The notes under the pieces: generated by a model
What the model was told of the DNA's origin: nothing
The model's input: the letters and a program-made list of their open reading frames with translations, nothing else
Databases searched by the model: none
Position numbers and translations under genes: made by a program
Part shown: positions 46,762 through 54,661 of the stretch, in pieces
Numbering within the stretch: the stretch's first letter is position 1
Layout: every line of letters begins with the position of its first letter
Origin: JAOAPG01 sp963791575
GTDB taxonomy: Bacteria; Acidobacteriota; Terriglobia; Terriglobales; Acidobacteriaceae
Direction of reading: 5' to 3'
DNA length: 64,000 bases
Assembly: GCA_963791575.1 (NCBI GenBank)
Contig: CAWBSY010000008.1
Coordinates: forward strand, 248,001-312,000

Positions 46762-47898
46762 ATGCGAGTGGGTAGTTTCGGCGCGCCAGCGACGTTGCTC
46801 GTGAAACATCTTGGGACTCTGCCACTTCCGATTCCAAATGCGGTGGTTGCCGGTTCAGGGTTCACGAACTGGTTAAGAGGCCGCAGAGCCGTTTCTACGC
46901 AGACACAAACCGCCGTTGAATCGATCGATCCGCTGTACCTGTTTTGCTGCAGCATTCAATGGCATAAGCAAGGGGAAACTGGAGCAGGGTGGGAATTGAT
47001 TCGCGGCTTGAGATCGCGAGATCGCAACGTGCGAGGTGTGGCGGCAGCCATGCTTGCGACCACCGAGGACGCACGCTTGCTGGTCCGCGATTTACGCCGC
47101 ACAAGAGTGAAGATCGGGGAAACTCAGACGCGATACATCAGCCAACGGTCAGAGCCCGTCCCTCAAGAGGTGAAACAGATGAATACTCCGTACGGTCTCG
47201 ATATGGCGGAAAGTTGCCTTACTTGCAAGTTGCACAAAGACCGCTGGTTCTGCCGTCTTTCTCTTGACGTGCTGAAGCCCTTCAGTGCCGCGAGTCATCT
47301 CAGCACTTATCCGAGTGGTGCTCTTTTGTTTGTGGAAGGGCAAACACCGCGAGGAGCTTTTGTTCTGTGCTCTGGCAAAGTTAAGCTTTTCACTACTTCA
47401 CGAGACGGTAAGGTTCTCATACTCAAAATCGCCGAGGCTGGTGAAGTATTGGGACTGAGCGCGGTCATTGCCGGCGAAGCCTACGAGGTAACAGCCGAAA
47501 CAGTCGCGCCTTGTCAGGTGAACTTTGTTGAGAGGGAACCGCTGCTGCGCTTAATGGAGAAGAGCGGAGAATTGGGCCTTCACTCAGCCCAAGCCTTGAG
47601 CAGAGAGTTTCAATCCGCGTACCGCGATATTCATGATCTAGTTCTCGCACGATCCTCAGCCGGAAAACTCGCCCGATTACTGCTTTCCTGGATGTCAGGA
47701 ACTGATCGTGACAGCATCGCGTCCGAGGTCCGTATACGATCCAGCCTCACTCATGAAGAAATGGCTCAGATGATTGGCTCATCCCGTGAGACGGTCACTC
47801 GCTTACTAAGTGATTTGAAAAGAAAAGAATTCATTCGCCTGGATGGTGCGACACTGGTAATCAGAAACCGGAATGCACTCGAAGCTCTGGCTTCCTGA
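46762..47898 (+). CDS. Crp/Fnr regulator with a 139-residue N-terminal extension
   Basis: From residue 140 (ATG at 47179, preceded by AAGAGGTG) the protein is a standard Crp/Fnr: ESCLTCKLHKDRWFC, a cNMP-type barrel (GALLFVEGQTPRGAFVLCSGKVKLFTTSRDGKVLILKIAEAGEVLGL), a dimer helix, and an HTH (THEEMAQMIGSSRETVTRLLSDLKRKEFI). C152, C155, C164 and the Cys in LCSG could hold an iron-sulfur cluster as in Fnr, but this is inference. Residues 1-139 include a segment like a HEAT repeat (WELIRGLRSRDRNVRGVAAAMLATTEDARLLVRDLRR) and Pro/Leu-rich N-terminal sequence. They may form a separate protein whose stop was lost or a real fusion. The strong internal ribosome-binding site suggests that the short form is also made. 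Confidence 0.85.
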   Translation: MRVGSFGAPATLLVKHLGTLPLPIPNAVVAGSGFTNWLRGRRAVSTQTQTAVESIDPLYLFCCSIQWHKQGETGAGWELIRGLRSRDRNVRGVAAAMLATTEDARLLVRDLRRTRVKIGETQTRYISQRSEPVPQEVKQMNTPYGLDMAESCLTCKLHKDRWFCRLSLDVLKPFSAASHLSTYPSGALLFVEGQTPRGAFVLCSGKVKLFTTSRDGKVLILKIAEAGEVLGLSAVIAGEAYEVTAETVAPCQVNFVEREPLLRLMEKSGELGLHSAQALSREFQSAYRDIHDLVLARSSAGKLARLLLSWMSGTDRDSIASEVRIRSSLTHEEMAQMIGSSRETVTRLLSDLKRKEFIRLDGATLVIRNRNALEALAS

Positions 47899-47978
47899 AG
47901 TCGGCGTTTATGCGCTGATAGAGTCTCAATTAATAACCAGCGAGCTGGATCTTTGGCCGTGCAAGCGCAGGATTCTGG

Positions 47979-49397
47979 CTATCCACCCAGCTTTTCGAAA
48001 AACAGGCAGATTGACTCGATTCCTCGGTAGAAGTTTGGGATGTGGAACTTTTCGTTTGGCGCGTGCAGGTTGTCGTCGGGCAATCCGAATCCCATCATTA
48101 CGCTAGGAATTTTGAGTACATCCTGAAAATCAGTCACGATGGGAATCGATCCTCCGGAGCGGATGAACACCGTATCTTTCTTGAACACTTCGTGCAGCGC
48201 CTCGGTTGAAGCCTTCACGTACTTGTTATCTGTGCCCACTACGCATGCTGGGCCTTTGCTCCAGACTTTAATGCTGGTCTGAATTCCCTTGGGAGTAAGT
48301 TTCTTCACCAACTTTGTGTAGCGGTTGAGAATGTCGTCTGGATCTTGATTGGGCACCAAACGCATGGAGACTTTTGCCGAGGCTTTGGCGGGAATGACGG
48401 TCTTCGCGCCGGGAGCGGTGAATCCGCCGGGCATGCCGTGGACTTCCAATGTCGGTCGCGCCCATGTGCGATAGAGAACTGAGAAGCCGGGCTCGCCGGT
48501 GAGAACAGTCGATCCAACTTCGGTCTTGCGATAGTGCTCTTCGTTGAAAGGGAGTTTCTTCCAGGCTTTGAGTTCAGCAGCGCTCGGAGCCTTGACCTTT
48601 GAGTAAAAGCCCGGAATGAGCACGTGGCCTTTGGAATCTTTGAGCTTGCTGAGAATTTCTATCAATGCAAAAAATGGATTTGGAGCCGCACCGCCGTACA
48701 TGCCTGAATGAAGATCGGTCTTTGCGCCCACCGCTTCGATTTCGGTATAGACAAGTCCGCGCAGTCCAACGCACAGAGTAGGAAGATCGGGAGCGAAGAG
48801 TTCGGTATCGCACACCAGCGCAAAGTCAGCTTTCAGCTTTGATTTCTCTTTTCGCACATAGGCGGCAATCGATTCGCCTCCGACTTCTTCTTCGCCTTCG
48901 ATAAGAATTTTGACATTGATGGGCAGCTTGCCGTCGTGCCCTTTCATGAGGGATTCGAGAGCTTTGATCTCCATCCAGAGCTGGCCTTTATCGTCGACTG
49001 CGCCGCGGGCGTAGAGATTATTGTTGCGTTCGGTGGGTTCAAAGGGCGGTGAGATCCATTCGTTGAGAGGCTCGGCGGGCTGAACGTCGTAGTGCGCATA
49101 GCAAAGCACGGTCGGCTTGCCGGGAGCATTGAGCCAGTCGGCATAAATGAGCGGGTGGCCCTTGGTTGGAACGATCTCGACGTTATCCATGCCGATTCGC
49201 TTGAGCTCGTTGGCAACGTACTCGGCGGCTTTCCTCACATCGTCCTTGTGCTCGGGCGCCGTACTGACGCTGGGAATCCGGAGCAGATCTTTAAGTTCAT
49301 TGAGGAAGCGCGGCTGATTTTGACGAGCGAAATCTACTGCCGGCGAGGGAACGGTCGAACTTGCTGAAACAGATGATGACTTGGAAGAAGGAGTCAT
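47979..49397 (-). CDS. M20-family metallopeptidase (dipeptidase)
   Basis: 472 residues. Zn-dependent peptidase of the M20/M25/M40 group. Zinc ligands and the catalytic Asp are in CYAHYDVQPAEPLNEW, GAVDDKGQLWMEIKALE, ILIEGEEEVGGESI and FALVCDTELFAPD; the last His is in NLHAPNEKFHIPNFYRGI. The dimerisation domain lies in the middle (EVHGMPGGFTAPGAKTVIPAKASAKVSMRLVP). A Ser-rich N-terminal tail precedes the core. It probably cleaves dipeptides or short peptides in the cytosol. Its 3' end is convergent with the Crp/Fnr gene. Confidence 0.94.
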   Translation of the reverse strand: MTPSSKSSSVSASSTVPSPAVDFARQNQPRFLNELKDLLRIPSVSTAPEHKDDVRKAAEYVANELKRIGMDNVEIVPTKGHPLIYADWLNAPGKPTVLCYAHYDVQPAEPLNEWISPPFEPTERNNNLYARGAVDDKGQLWMEIKALESLMKGHDGKLPINVKILIEGEEEVGGESIAAYVRKEKSKLKADFALVCDTELFAPDLPTLCVGLRGLVYTEIEAVGAKTDLHSGMYGGAAPNPFFALIEILSKLKDSKGHVLIPGFYSKVKAPSAAELKAWKKLPFNEEHYRKTEVGSTVLTGEPGFSVLYRTWARPTLEVHGMPGGFTAPGAKTVIPAKASAKVSMRLVPNQDPDDILNRYTKLVKKLTPKGIQTSIKVWSKGPACVVGTDNKYVKASTEALHEVFKKDTVFIRSGGSIPIVTDFQDVLKIPSVMMGFGLPDDNLHAPNEKFHIPNFYRGIESICLFFEKLGG

Positions 49398-49549
49398 GAA
49401 GCGCCCTTTCTCGGGACATGAATGCGATCAGGATTACAGCCTAAGAAAACCGTTCAGTATAACGGAATTGCACCGAAACGGTTTCTAATCATGATTCGGT
49501 TTGCAGGCGAGATTAGTTCTTGAAGCGATGCGGAGAGAAAGCTGAAAGG

Positions 49550-50602
49550 TCATGATCTGGTTTCGCCGCCCGTGATCAGTTGCGTCATTACATACGCCGT
49601 AATTGGAGCGAGAAGAATACCGTCGCGGAAGTGCCCTGTGGCGACGAAGTATCCGGACGTTTCCGTTGCGCCTAAGATGGGTAAGTCGTCTGGCGTTCCC
49701 GGACGCAATCCCGCCCACGATTCCAGAATGCGGCCTTGAGCCAGAGCTGGAACCATTCGAATGGCGCTTTGGTGCATGTGCTTGATCGTGTCGACGTCAG
49801 TGCGCTTATCGTATCCGGCTTCTTCCACACTTGCGCCGATAAGAATCCGCCCATCGCTGCGGGGCACCAGATATATCTCACCCCGAATTACATGCCGCAA
49901 GGGCGGCCCACCGACGATAGAGAGCATTTGCCCTTTAACTGGGCGAGTAGGGAGATGGAATGGAGAGAGCTGTCCGGCCCATGCCCCTGCGCAATTCACG
50001 ACAACTGGAGCGATGTAAGTGGTCTTATCTGTGCGGACTCCAGTTACGCGCCTATCTGACAGAAGAATCTCGGTGACAGTGGTTCCGGACGAAATGTCGA
50101 CCTCGCGATGTCTAGCCGCTTTCAGAGCAGCGGACGTTAGTGCGCGAGGATCCACGCTGCGTTCTTTTAGATAGACTGCGCGTCCGCAATCATGAGCGAG
50201 GGCCGGCTCAAGTTCAGACAGTGGTGCGGGCAGAGAGTTCGATGGTTCGAAGGTCAAATCTTCACTGTTAAGCACATCGCTTGAAGGAAAGAAAAGCGTT
50301 CCGAAGTCGCGGAGGTCAGGATTGATCCCAGACTCATCTTGCAACTCATGCACAAATTCCGGATACATTTGCGCACTGGCCGTGGCCAATGCTTGCAGCG
50401 CGGGCGGAGTTTCTGCCTTGTCGTCAACCAGCATACCGGCGGCAGCGTGAGAGGCTTCACGCCCTGGCTCTCCGCGCTCGACTATTAACACTTTAAGATT
50501 TTGCTTGCGTAACTCACGCGCAAGCGAGAGACCAATGATTCCGCCGCCGATGATGATTACGTCCCAAGTTCGTACGTTCGTTCGCACTTTTGCATTGTAC
50601 AA
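49550..50602 (-). CDS. thiO: Glycine oxidase (FAD-dependent), thiamine biosynthesis
   Basis: 350 residues. ThiO oxidises glycine to iminoglycine for the thiazole of thiamine. The FAD site is VIIIGGGIIGLSLARELRKQNLKVLIVERGEPGREASHAAAGML, followed by NCAGAWAGQL, PVKGQML, VPRSDGRILIGASVEEAGYD and the C-terminal SWAGLRPGTPDDLPILG...GHFRDGILLAPITA. No thiS, thiG or thiE is adjacent in the window, so the pathway assignment is from family similarity. Other D-amino-acid oxidase-like enzymes are less likely given the SWAGLRPGTPD motif. Confidence 0.88.
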   Translation of the reverse strand: MYNAKVRTNVRTWDVIIIGGGIIGLSLARELRKQNLKVLIVERGEPGREASHAAAGMLVDDKAETPPALQALATASAQMYPEFVHELQDESGINPDLRDFGTLFFPSSDVLNSEDLTFEPSNSLPAPLSELEPALAHDCGRAVYLKERSVDPRALTSAALKAARHREVDISSGTTVTEILLSDRRVTGVRTDKTTYIAPVVVNCAGAWAGQLSPFHLPTRPVKGQMLSIVGGPPLRHVIRGEIYLVPRSDGRILIGASVEEAGYDKRTDVDTIKHMHQSAIRMVPALAQGRILESWAGLRPGTPDDLPILGATETSGYFVATGHFRDGILLAPITAYVMTQLITGGETRS

Positions 50603-50672
50603 AGATTGCTCAACTCAGATGGGAGCGGCTGAAGATGGCGTTATAGACAAATTCGGAGCTAACGCAAAAAAG

Positions 50673-51161
50673 CTAAAGCTTGTTGAGAAAATCCACGATC
50701 TCTGCCTGGTTCCAATTCACGGCTCCAATGAATTTGCGTCGGACGATCCCTTTTTGATCGATGATGTAAGTCTCCGGAAACTTGAATGTGCCGTAGAGGT
50801 TGTTGCTCTTCTTGCTGGCATCCCGCACCGAGAGCAAATCGACTCTGTTGTCTTTCAAAAATTGATGGTAAGCACTGTCGTCGTCGTCGATGCTTATCGC
50901 CAGAACTTTGATCCCTTTATCTTTCATGCGCTGCTGCAGGGTTTCCAGCGATGGCAGTTCTTCGATACAAGGAGGGCACCACGTAGCCCAAAAATTCAGA
51001 ACCACAACCTGGCCGCGATAATCACTCAGAGTGATCTTGCGATCGGAGTCCTGCACGGTGAAGTCGGGAGCAACGGTTCCGATGCGGGCGGGTTTAGAAC
51101 CGCGATAACAACCGGATAGAGTGAAGGCCAATAAAATCGCTAAAATATAAGATCGTCGCAC
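50673..51161 (-). CDS. TlpA/ResA-type thioredoxin-fold lipoprotein
   Basis: 162 residues. A signal peptide ends in the lipobox LSGC, so Cys18 is probably lipidated and the protein anchored outside the cytoplasmic membrane. The thioredoxin core has VVVLNFWATWCPPCIEELPSLE (active Cys62 and Cys65), then FPETYIIDQKGIVRRKFIG. Such proteins keep apocytochrome c or other exported proteins reduced. The GTG start at 51161 lies 25 bp from the divergent glycosyltransferase start, with a palindrome between them. Confidence 0.92.
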   Translation of the reverse strand: MRRSYILAILLAFTLSGCYRGSKPARIGTVAPDFTVQDSDRKITLSDYRGQVVVLNFWATWCPPCIEELPSLETLQQRMKDKGIKVLAISIDDDDSAYHQFLKDNRVDLLSVRDASKKSNNLYGTFKFPETYIIDQKGIVRRKFIGAVNWNQAEIVDFLNKL

Positions 51162-51162
51162 G

Positions 51163-51177
51163 CAGATATAATATCTG
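51163..51177. promoter_or_regulatory. AT-rich palindrome between tlpA-like and GT2 genes
   Basis: CAGATAT-A-ATATCTG is a perfect inverted repeat in a 25-bp gap between divergent genes. TATAAT occurs on the plus strand and TATTAT on the minus, so overlapping -10 boxes are possible. Transcripts would then have almost no leader on either side. Confidence 0.4.
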
Positions 51178-51186
51178 ATTCAGCGT

Positions 51187-52269
51187 ATGGGACTAGAAGA
51201 TCCAGCATCGGGCAGGCTCGCCGTGTCGGTGGTCGTTCCGGCGCGAAACGAGGAAGCTTGTCTTGGCGCGTGCCTGCAATCATTAGTTGAGCAGAGCGGG
51301 ATTAGTTTCGAAATCATCGTAGTAGACGATGGTTCGACTGATCGCACCCGGCAGATCGCGGAATCGTTTGCTGGAATTCGAGTAATTAATCCCCCGCCAT
51401 TGCCGCTCGGCTGGACTGGCAAGAACAATGCGGTGACTGCGGGCGCGAAAGTTGCGAGTGGCGAATGGCTGCTGTTTACAGATGCCGACACGATCCATCA
51501 TCCCGGGTTCGCTCGCGCGTGCGTTGGCCGAGGCAAGGCAGCAAGGTGCGACTTTGCTTTCCTATTCTCCAGAGCAGGAAGTGCATGGCTTCTGGGAGAA
51601 AGCAGTGATGCCGGTGATCTTCGCCGAACTGGCTGCGCAATTCAGGCCATCGGATGTGAGCGATCCGGCGTCTCCAGCAGCGGCGGCGAATGGACAATAC
51701 ATTCTGGTTTCGCGGGAGGCTTATGACGCCGTCGGCGGGCACGCCGCCGTTGCATCGAGCCTGCTAGAGGATGTTGCTTTAGCACGCGTCGTGAAAGCGT
51801 CAGGCCGGAAAATATTTTTTCGCTATGGCGGGGATGCGGTGCGCACGCGAATGTACCGAAGTTTTACGCAATTGCGGGAAGGCTGGACAAAGAATCTAGT
51901 GCTCCTATTCCCGGCTCCGACACGGCTCGCGCTTAGTCCGAACTGCTAGAGTTCCTGCTGATCGTGTTTGGTGCGCTTTTAGCCTTGATGCTAGGTCTTA
52001 ACGGACAGTCGCGTCTGGCGCTGATGTCTGCAGCTCTGGTTGCGATCCTATATGTATTGTTCCTGAAGCGAATTGCCAAAGCACATTTTTATTGGGATGC
52101 GAATGTCTTAGCTTTGCTTGGACTTCCGTTTTTCTCATATCTCCTTTTGCGCTCTAAAGCGGCACATGCAAAAGGCAAGGTAAGCTGGAAGGGGCGCGAC
52201 TATGGTTCGGATCTCCCGGCGTCCCAGAGCGAGCAATTCAGGGAACCACTCGCGACTTCGTCGTCATAG
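51187..52269 (+). CDS. Family 2 glycosyltransferase, two frame breaks
   Basis: About 360 residues after repair. The GT-A domain has VVVPARNEEACLGACLQSLVEQ, IIVVDDGSTDRT, GWTGKNNAVTAGAKVASGEWLLFTDADTIHHPG (DxD), and after a shift ARALAEARQQGATLLSYSPEQEVHG and SREAYDAVGG. A C-terminal part with two or more membrane helices (LLIVFGALLALMLGL, ALMSAALVAILYVLF, LALLGLPFFSYLLL) follows after a second shift. The breaks are near 51516-51522 (one extra base) and about 51935 (one lost base). This layout resembles membrane-bound GT2 enzymes in hopanoid, carotenoid or lipid glycosylation; the acceptor is unknown. It starts 38 bp before the PTPS genes. Confidence 0.82.
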
Positions 52270-52307
52270 ATTCATAGCTTGCGCTGGCGCGTGCCAGAGA
52301 GGAATGA

Positions 52308-52718
52308 ATGGTCTATTTAACTCGCAAAGCTGAATTTTCTGCTTCGCACGTTTATCACAATCCGGAGTTTACTCCGGAGGAAAATCAGCGCATCTTTGGC
52401 AAGTGCAATAATCCGAACGGTCATGGCCACAATTACACATTGGAAGTGACGGTTAAAGGCGAGGTCGATCCGCGCTCTGGTTTTGTGGTCGATCTGAAGC
52501 AGTTGAAGGATACTATGCATCGCGAAGTGCTGGATGCAATGGATCATCGTTTCCTGAACAAAGAAGTTCCAGAATTTTTTAATCGAATTCCTACCACAGA
52601 AAATCTTGCGATTGCCATCTGGCAGCGTCTCCTTCCCAAACTGCAAGCGGCAACCTTGCACCGCGTTCGGGTCTATGAGACTCCTGATCTTTTCGTCGAT
52701 TTCTACGGGGAAGCATGA
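52308..52718 (+). CDS. 6-pyruvoyl-tetrahydropterin synthase family protein, copy 1
   Basis: 136 residues. The core FGKCNNPNGHGHNYTLEVTVKGEVDPRSGFVVDLKQLKD is nearly the same as in animal PTPS. Zinc His residues are in FSASHVYHN and HGHNY, the catalytic Cys is spaced C-x5-HGH, and the catalytic Asp-His is in AMDHRFLNK with the Glu in RVYET. Bacterial QueD enzymes for queuosine usually have C-x3-HGH, so this copy looks like the tetrahydropterin-making PTPS-II type. That functional split rests on recalled motif spacing. It overlaps the second copy by 4 bp (ATGA), and an AGAGAGGA ribosome-binding site precedes it. Confidence 0.88.
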   Translation: MVYLTRKAEFSASHVYHNPEFTPEENQRIFGKCNNPNGHGHNYTLEVTVKGEVDPRSGFVVDLKQLKDTMHREVLDAMDHRFLNKEVPEFFNRIPTTENLAIAIWQRLLPKLQAATLHRVRVYETPDLFVDFYGEA

Positions 52719-53137
52719 AGGCTTATTTGACGCGGCGCTACATGTTTTCGGCTTCGCATCGCTTGCACAGTGAAACAATGTCGATGGAGGAGAATCTAGC
52801 GACTTACGGAAAGTGCAACAATCCTTACGGACACGGGCACAATTACGCTCTCGAAGTTACGGTAAGCGGGCAGGTAGACGAACAAACGGGAATGATCTGT
52901 AATCTCGTCGATTTGGATGGCTTTGTGAAGCGGGAAATCCTCGAACATTTCGACGTACAGAATTTGAATATGCTGCCCGAATTCGCCAAAAATGTCCCGA
53001 CCACCGAGCATCTATGCATGGTGCTTTTCGAGATTTTGAAACGCGGCTTCAAGTTTGCTCATCTGGAGAAAGTACGTCTGGAAGAAACGATGATGAATTC
53101 GTTTGAATACGCAGGCGGCGCGGAGACGCGTATTTAG
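52715..53137 (+). CDS. 6-pyruvoyl-tetrahydropterin synthase family protein, copy 2
   Basis: 140 residues. Similar to copy 1 across the whole length: MFSASHRLHSETM, YGKCNNPYGHGHNYALEVTVSGQVDEQTGMICNLVDLDGFV, FDVQNLNMLPEF and the Glu in VRLEETM. It keeps zinc His residues, the C-x5-HGH spacing and the Glu. The Asp/His region differs (EHFDVQNL instead of AMDHRFL), so one catalytic His may be missing and the role may differ from copy 1. The tandem arrangement suggests either a heteromer or two successive steps. folE follows after 22 bp. Confidence 0.87.
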   Translation: MKAYLTRRYMFSASHRLHSETMSMEENLATYGKCNNPYGHGHNYALEVTVSGQVDEQTGMICNLVDLDGFVKREILEHFDVQNLNMLPEFAKNVPTTEHLCMVLFEILKRGFKFAHLEKVRLEETMMNSFEYAGGAETRI

Positions 53138-53159
53138 GCAGGACAGGGAAGGGAACGAC

Positions 53160-53760
53160 ATGGCCTCGTCAGTCGAAACAACTACATTAACCAGCGCAAG
53201 CTTTGAAGAGCTAGTGCGCGAAATGATTGTCCGGTTGGGCGAAGATCCCGCGCGGGAAGGTCTGGTGCGTACGCCGACGCGCGTACATGGTGCATTCGAG
53301 CATCTCACTAAAGGCTACAAAGAAGATCCGGAAGTGATGCTTAACAAAGCGCTCTTTACGGTCAGCTACGATGAAATGGTCATCGTCAAGGACATCGAGA
53401 TGTTCAGCCTTATGTGAGCATCACATGCTGCCTTTCTTCGGCAAAGTGCATGTCGCTTACATCCCGAGTGGAAAAGTGATCGGACTGAGCAAAATTCCTC
53501 GCTTGATCGAAATATTTTCGCGTCGGCTGCAGATTCAAGAGCGCCTTACTACCCAGATTGCTGAAACCATACAGAAAGTAATTCAACCCCAGGGCGTCGG
53601 CGTCGTCGTCGAAGCCAGACATCTTTGCATGATGATGCGGGGAGTAGAGAAACAGCATGCCTCTGCCGTAACTTCTTCGATGCTGGGCTGTTTCCGCGAC
53701 GAGCAAGAAACCAGAACTGAGTTTCTCTCACTAATCCGAAATCGATCGAACGGAGAATAG
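53160..53760 (+). CDS. folE: GTP cyclohydrolase I, one frame break
   Basis: 199 residues after repair. FolE opens GTP to dihydroneopterin triphosphate, the first step of folate and tetrahydropterin synthesis. The first part (FEELVREMIVRLGEDPAREGLVRTPTRVHGAFEHL) and second part (CEHHMLPFFGKVHVAYIPSGKVIGLSKIPRLIEIFSRRLQIQERLT and LCMMMRGVEK) are in different frames. The break is at 53411, where one extra A separates FSL from CEHHM, the zinc-binding Cys. The 601-bp length (3n+1) agrees. Because the zinc Cys and all else are intact, an error is the simplest reading. It forms one unit with the two PTPS genes. Confidence 0.92.
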
Positions 53761-53867
53761 TGCAGCCGCGAGAACCCCATTCACTTCGCGTTCACTGTCT
53801 ATAATCCCGTAGGCAGCCTAGTCGGAACGGCGACAAACCCACCGTAAGAATCATTCCTAAAATAAAT

Positions 53868-53902
53868 GCGACCCCGGCTACGCTGGGGAAGGCCAGGGTC
53901 GC
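53868..53902 (-). terminator. Rho-independent-like terminator of the Spy-like gene
   Basis: On the minus strand a stem of GCGACCC/GGGTCGC, continued by GGCC/GGC-type pairs with one mismatch, closes a 13-base loop. It is followed by ATTTATTTT. It lies in the convergent gap between folE and the Spy-like gene, 86 bp past the latter's stop. Confidence 0.6.
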
Positions 53903-53987
53903 TGACGAGAGCAAGTTAAAGAGGACCGTGCTACTTCGGTTTGTGATGCCGTCTGCCATAACAGTTTTATTGATGGACTGGTGGCTC

Positions 53988-54467
53988 TTAACCTCTCATG
54001 TGCTCTTGATGTTTCTGCTGTATTTCGTCAAACTTCTTCTGTTGATCCTCATTCAAGACAGACTTGATCTGCGTATTCGTACTCTCGTGAATTTGTTTCA
54101 TCTTGCTGAATCGATCCTCGCGCGACAAAGAAGAATCATTGTGAACTTGTTCCATCTGCTTATGCTGTTCTTCCAGGACGCTTCGTACTTTTGTCTGTTG
54201 GTCGTCACTTAACTTCAACGCCTTGGTGAAGTGTTTCATCTGTTGATCAACGCTCGGCATTTTGTGGTGATGGCCCCAGTGTCCTCCTCCTCCTTCTTCT
54301 GCGGGTGGCGTCGGCTGCGATTGCGAATCTTGACTCGGAGTCTCTTGTGCAGTTGCCCGAGCCCCGCAAATCCCAATGCTGATCAGGATTGCTAACGTGG
54401 TCGCGGCAACTAGCGATTTGAACCCAGCAGACCGGGAGTTGTTGCTGTGAGCGGTGAAATTCAACAT
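53988..54467 (-). CDS. Spy/CpxP-like periplasmic protein (LTxxQ)
   Basis: 159 residues. Signal peptide (SLVAATTLAILISIGICGARATA), a low-complexity linker with a His/Gly-rich part (GGGGHWGHHHK), and two helix pairs. LKLSDDQQTKVRSVLEEQHKQM and SVLNEDQQKKFDEIQQ each carry the LTxxQ-like motif. Spy-type proteins chaperone unfolded proteins in the periplasm, and the His cluster could bind metal. A good ribosome-binding site (GGAGG) precedes the ATG. Confidence 0.87.
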   Translation of the reverse strand: MLNFTAHSNNSRSAGFKSLVAATTLAILISIGICGARATAQETPSQDSQSQPTPPAEEGGGGHWGHHHKMPSVDQQMKHFTKALKLSDDQQTKVRSVLEEQHKQMEQVHNDSSLSREDRFSKMKQIHESTNTQIKSVLNEDQQKKFDEIQQKHQEHMRG

Positions 54468-54661
54468 TCGTATTCCTCCAATTGTGTGAGGAACTCAGCC
54501 ATAGATCCAAAGGCGAGTTCCTCTAACAATAGGAACACTTAGCGTCAAACGAGGAGGTAAAGACTTGGTAAAAGGAAGTAAAAGTTCGTAAGAACAGGAG
54601 CAATTCCGAGCAACATTCCAGAGGCGGAACAAGCGCTTACAGATGCGCTTCCTACGTTCGC

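Noticed and set aside
53780..53900. Possible cobalamin-type riboswitch near GGGGAAGGCCAGGGTCGC
   Set aside because: It lies between convergent gene ends and folds better as a terminator; conserved riboswitch boxes are missing.
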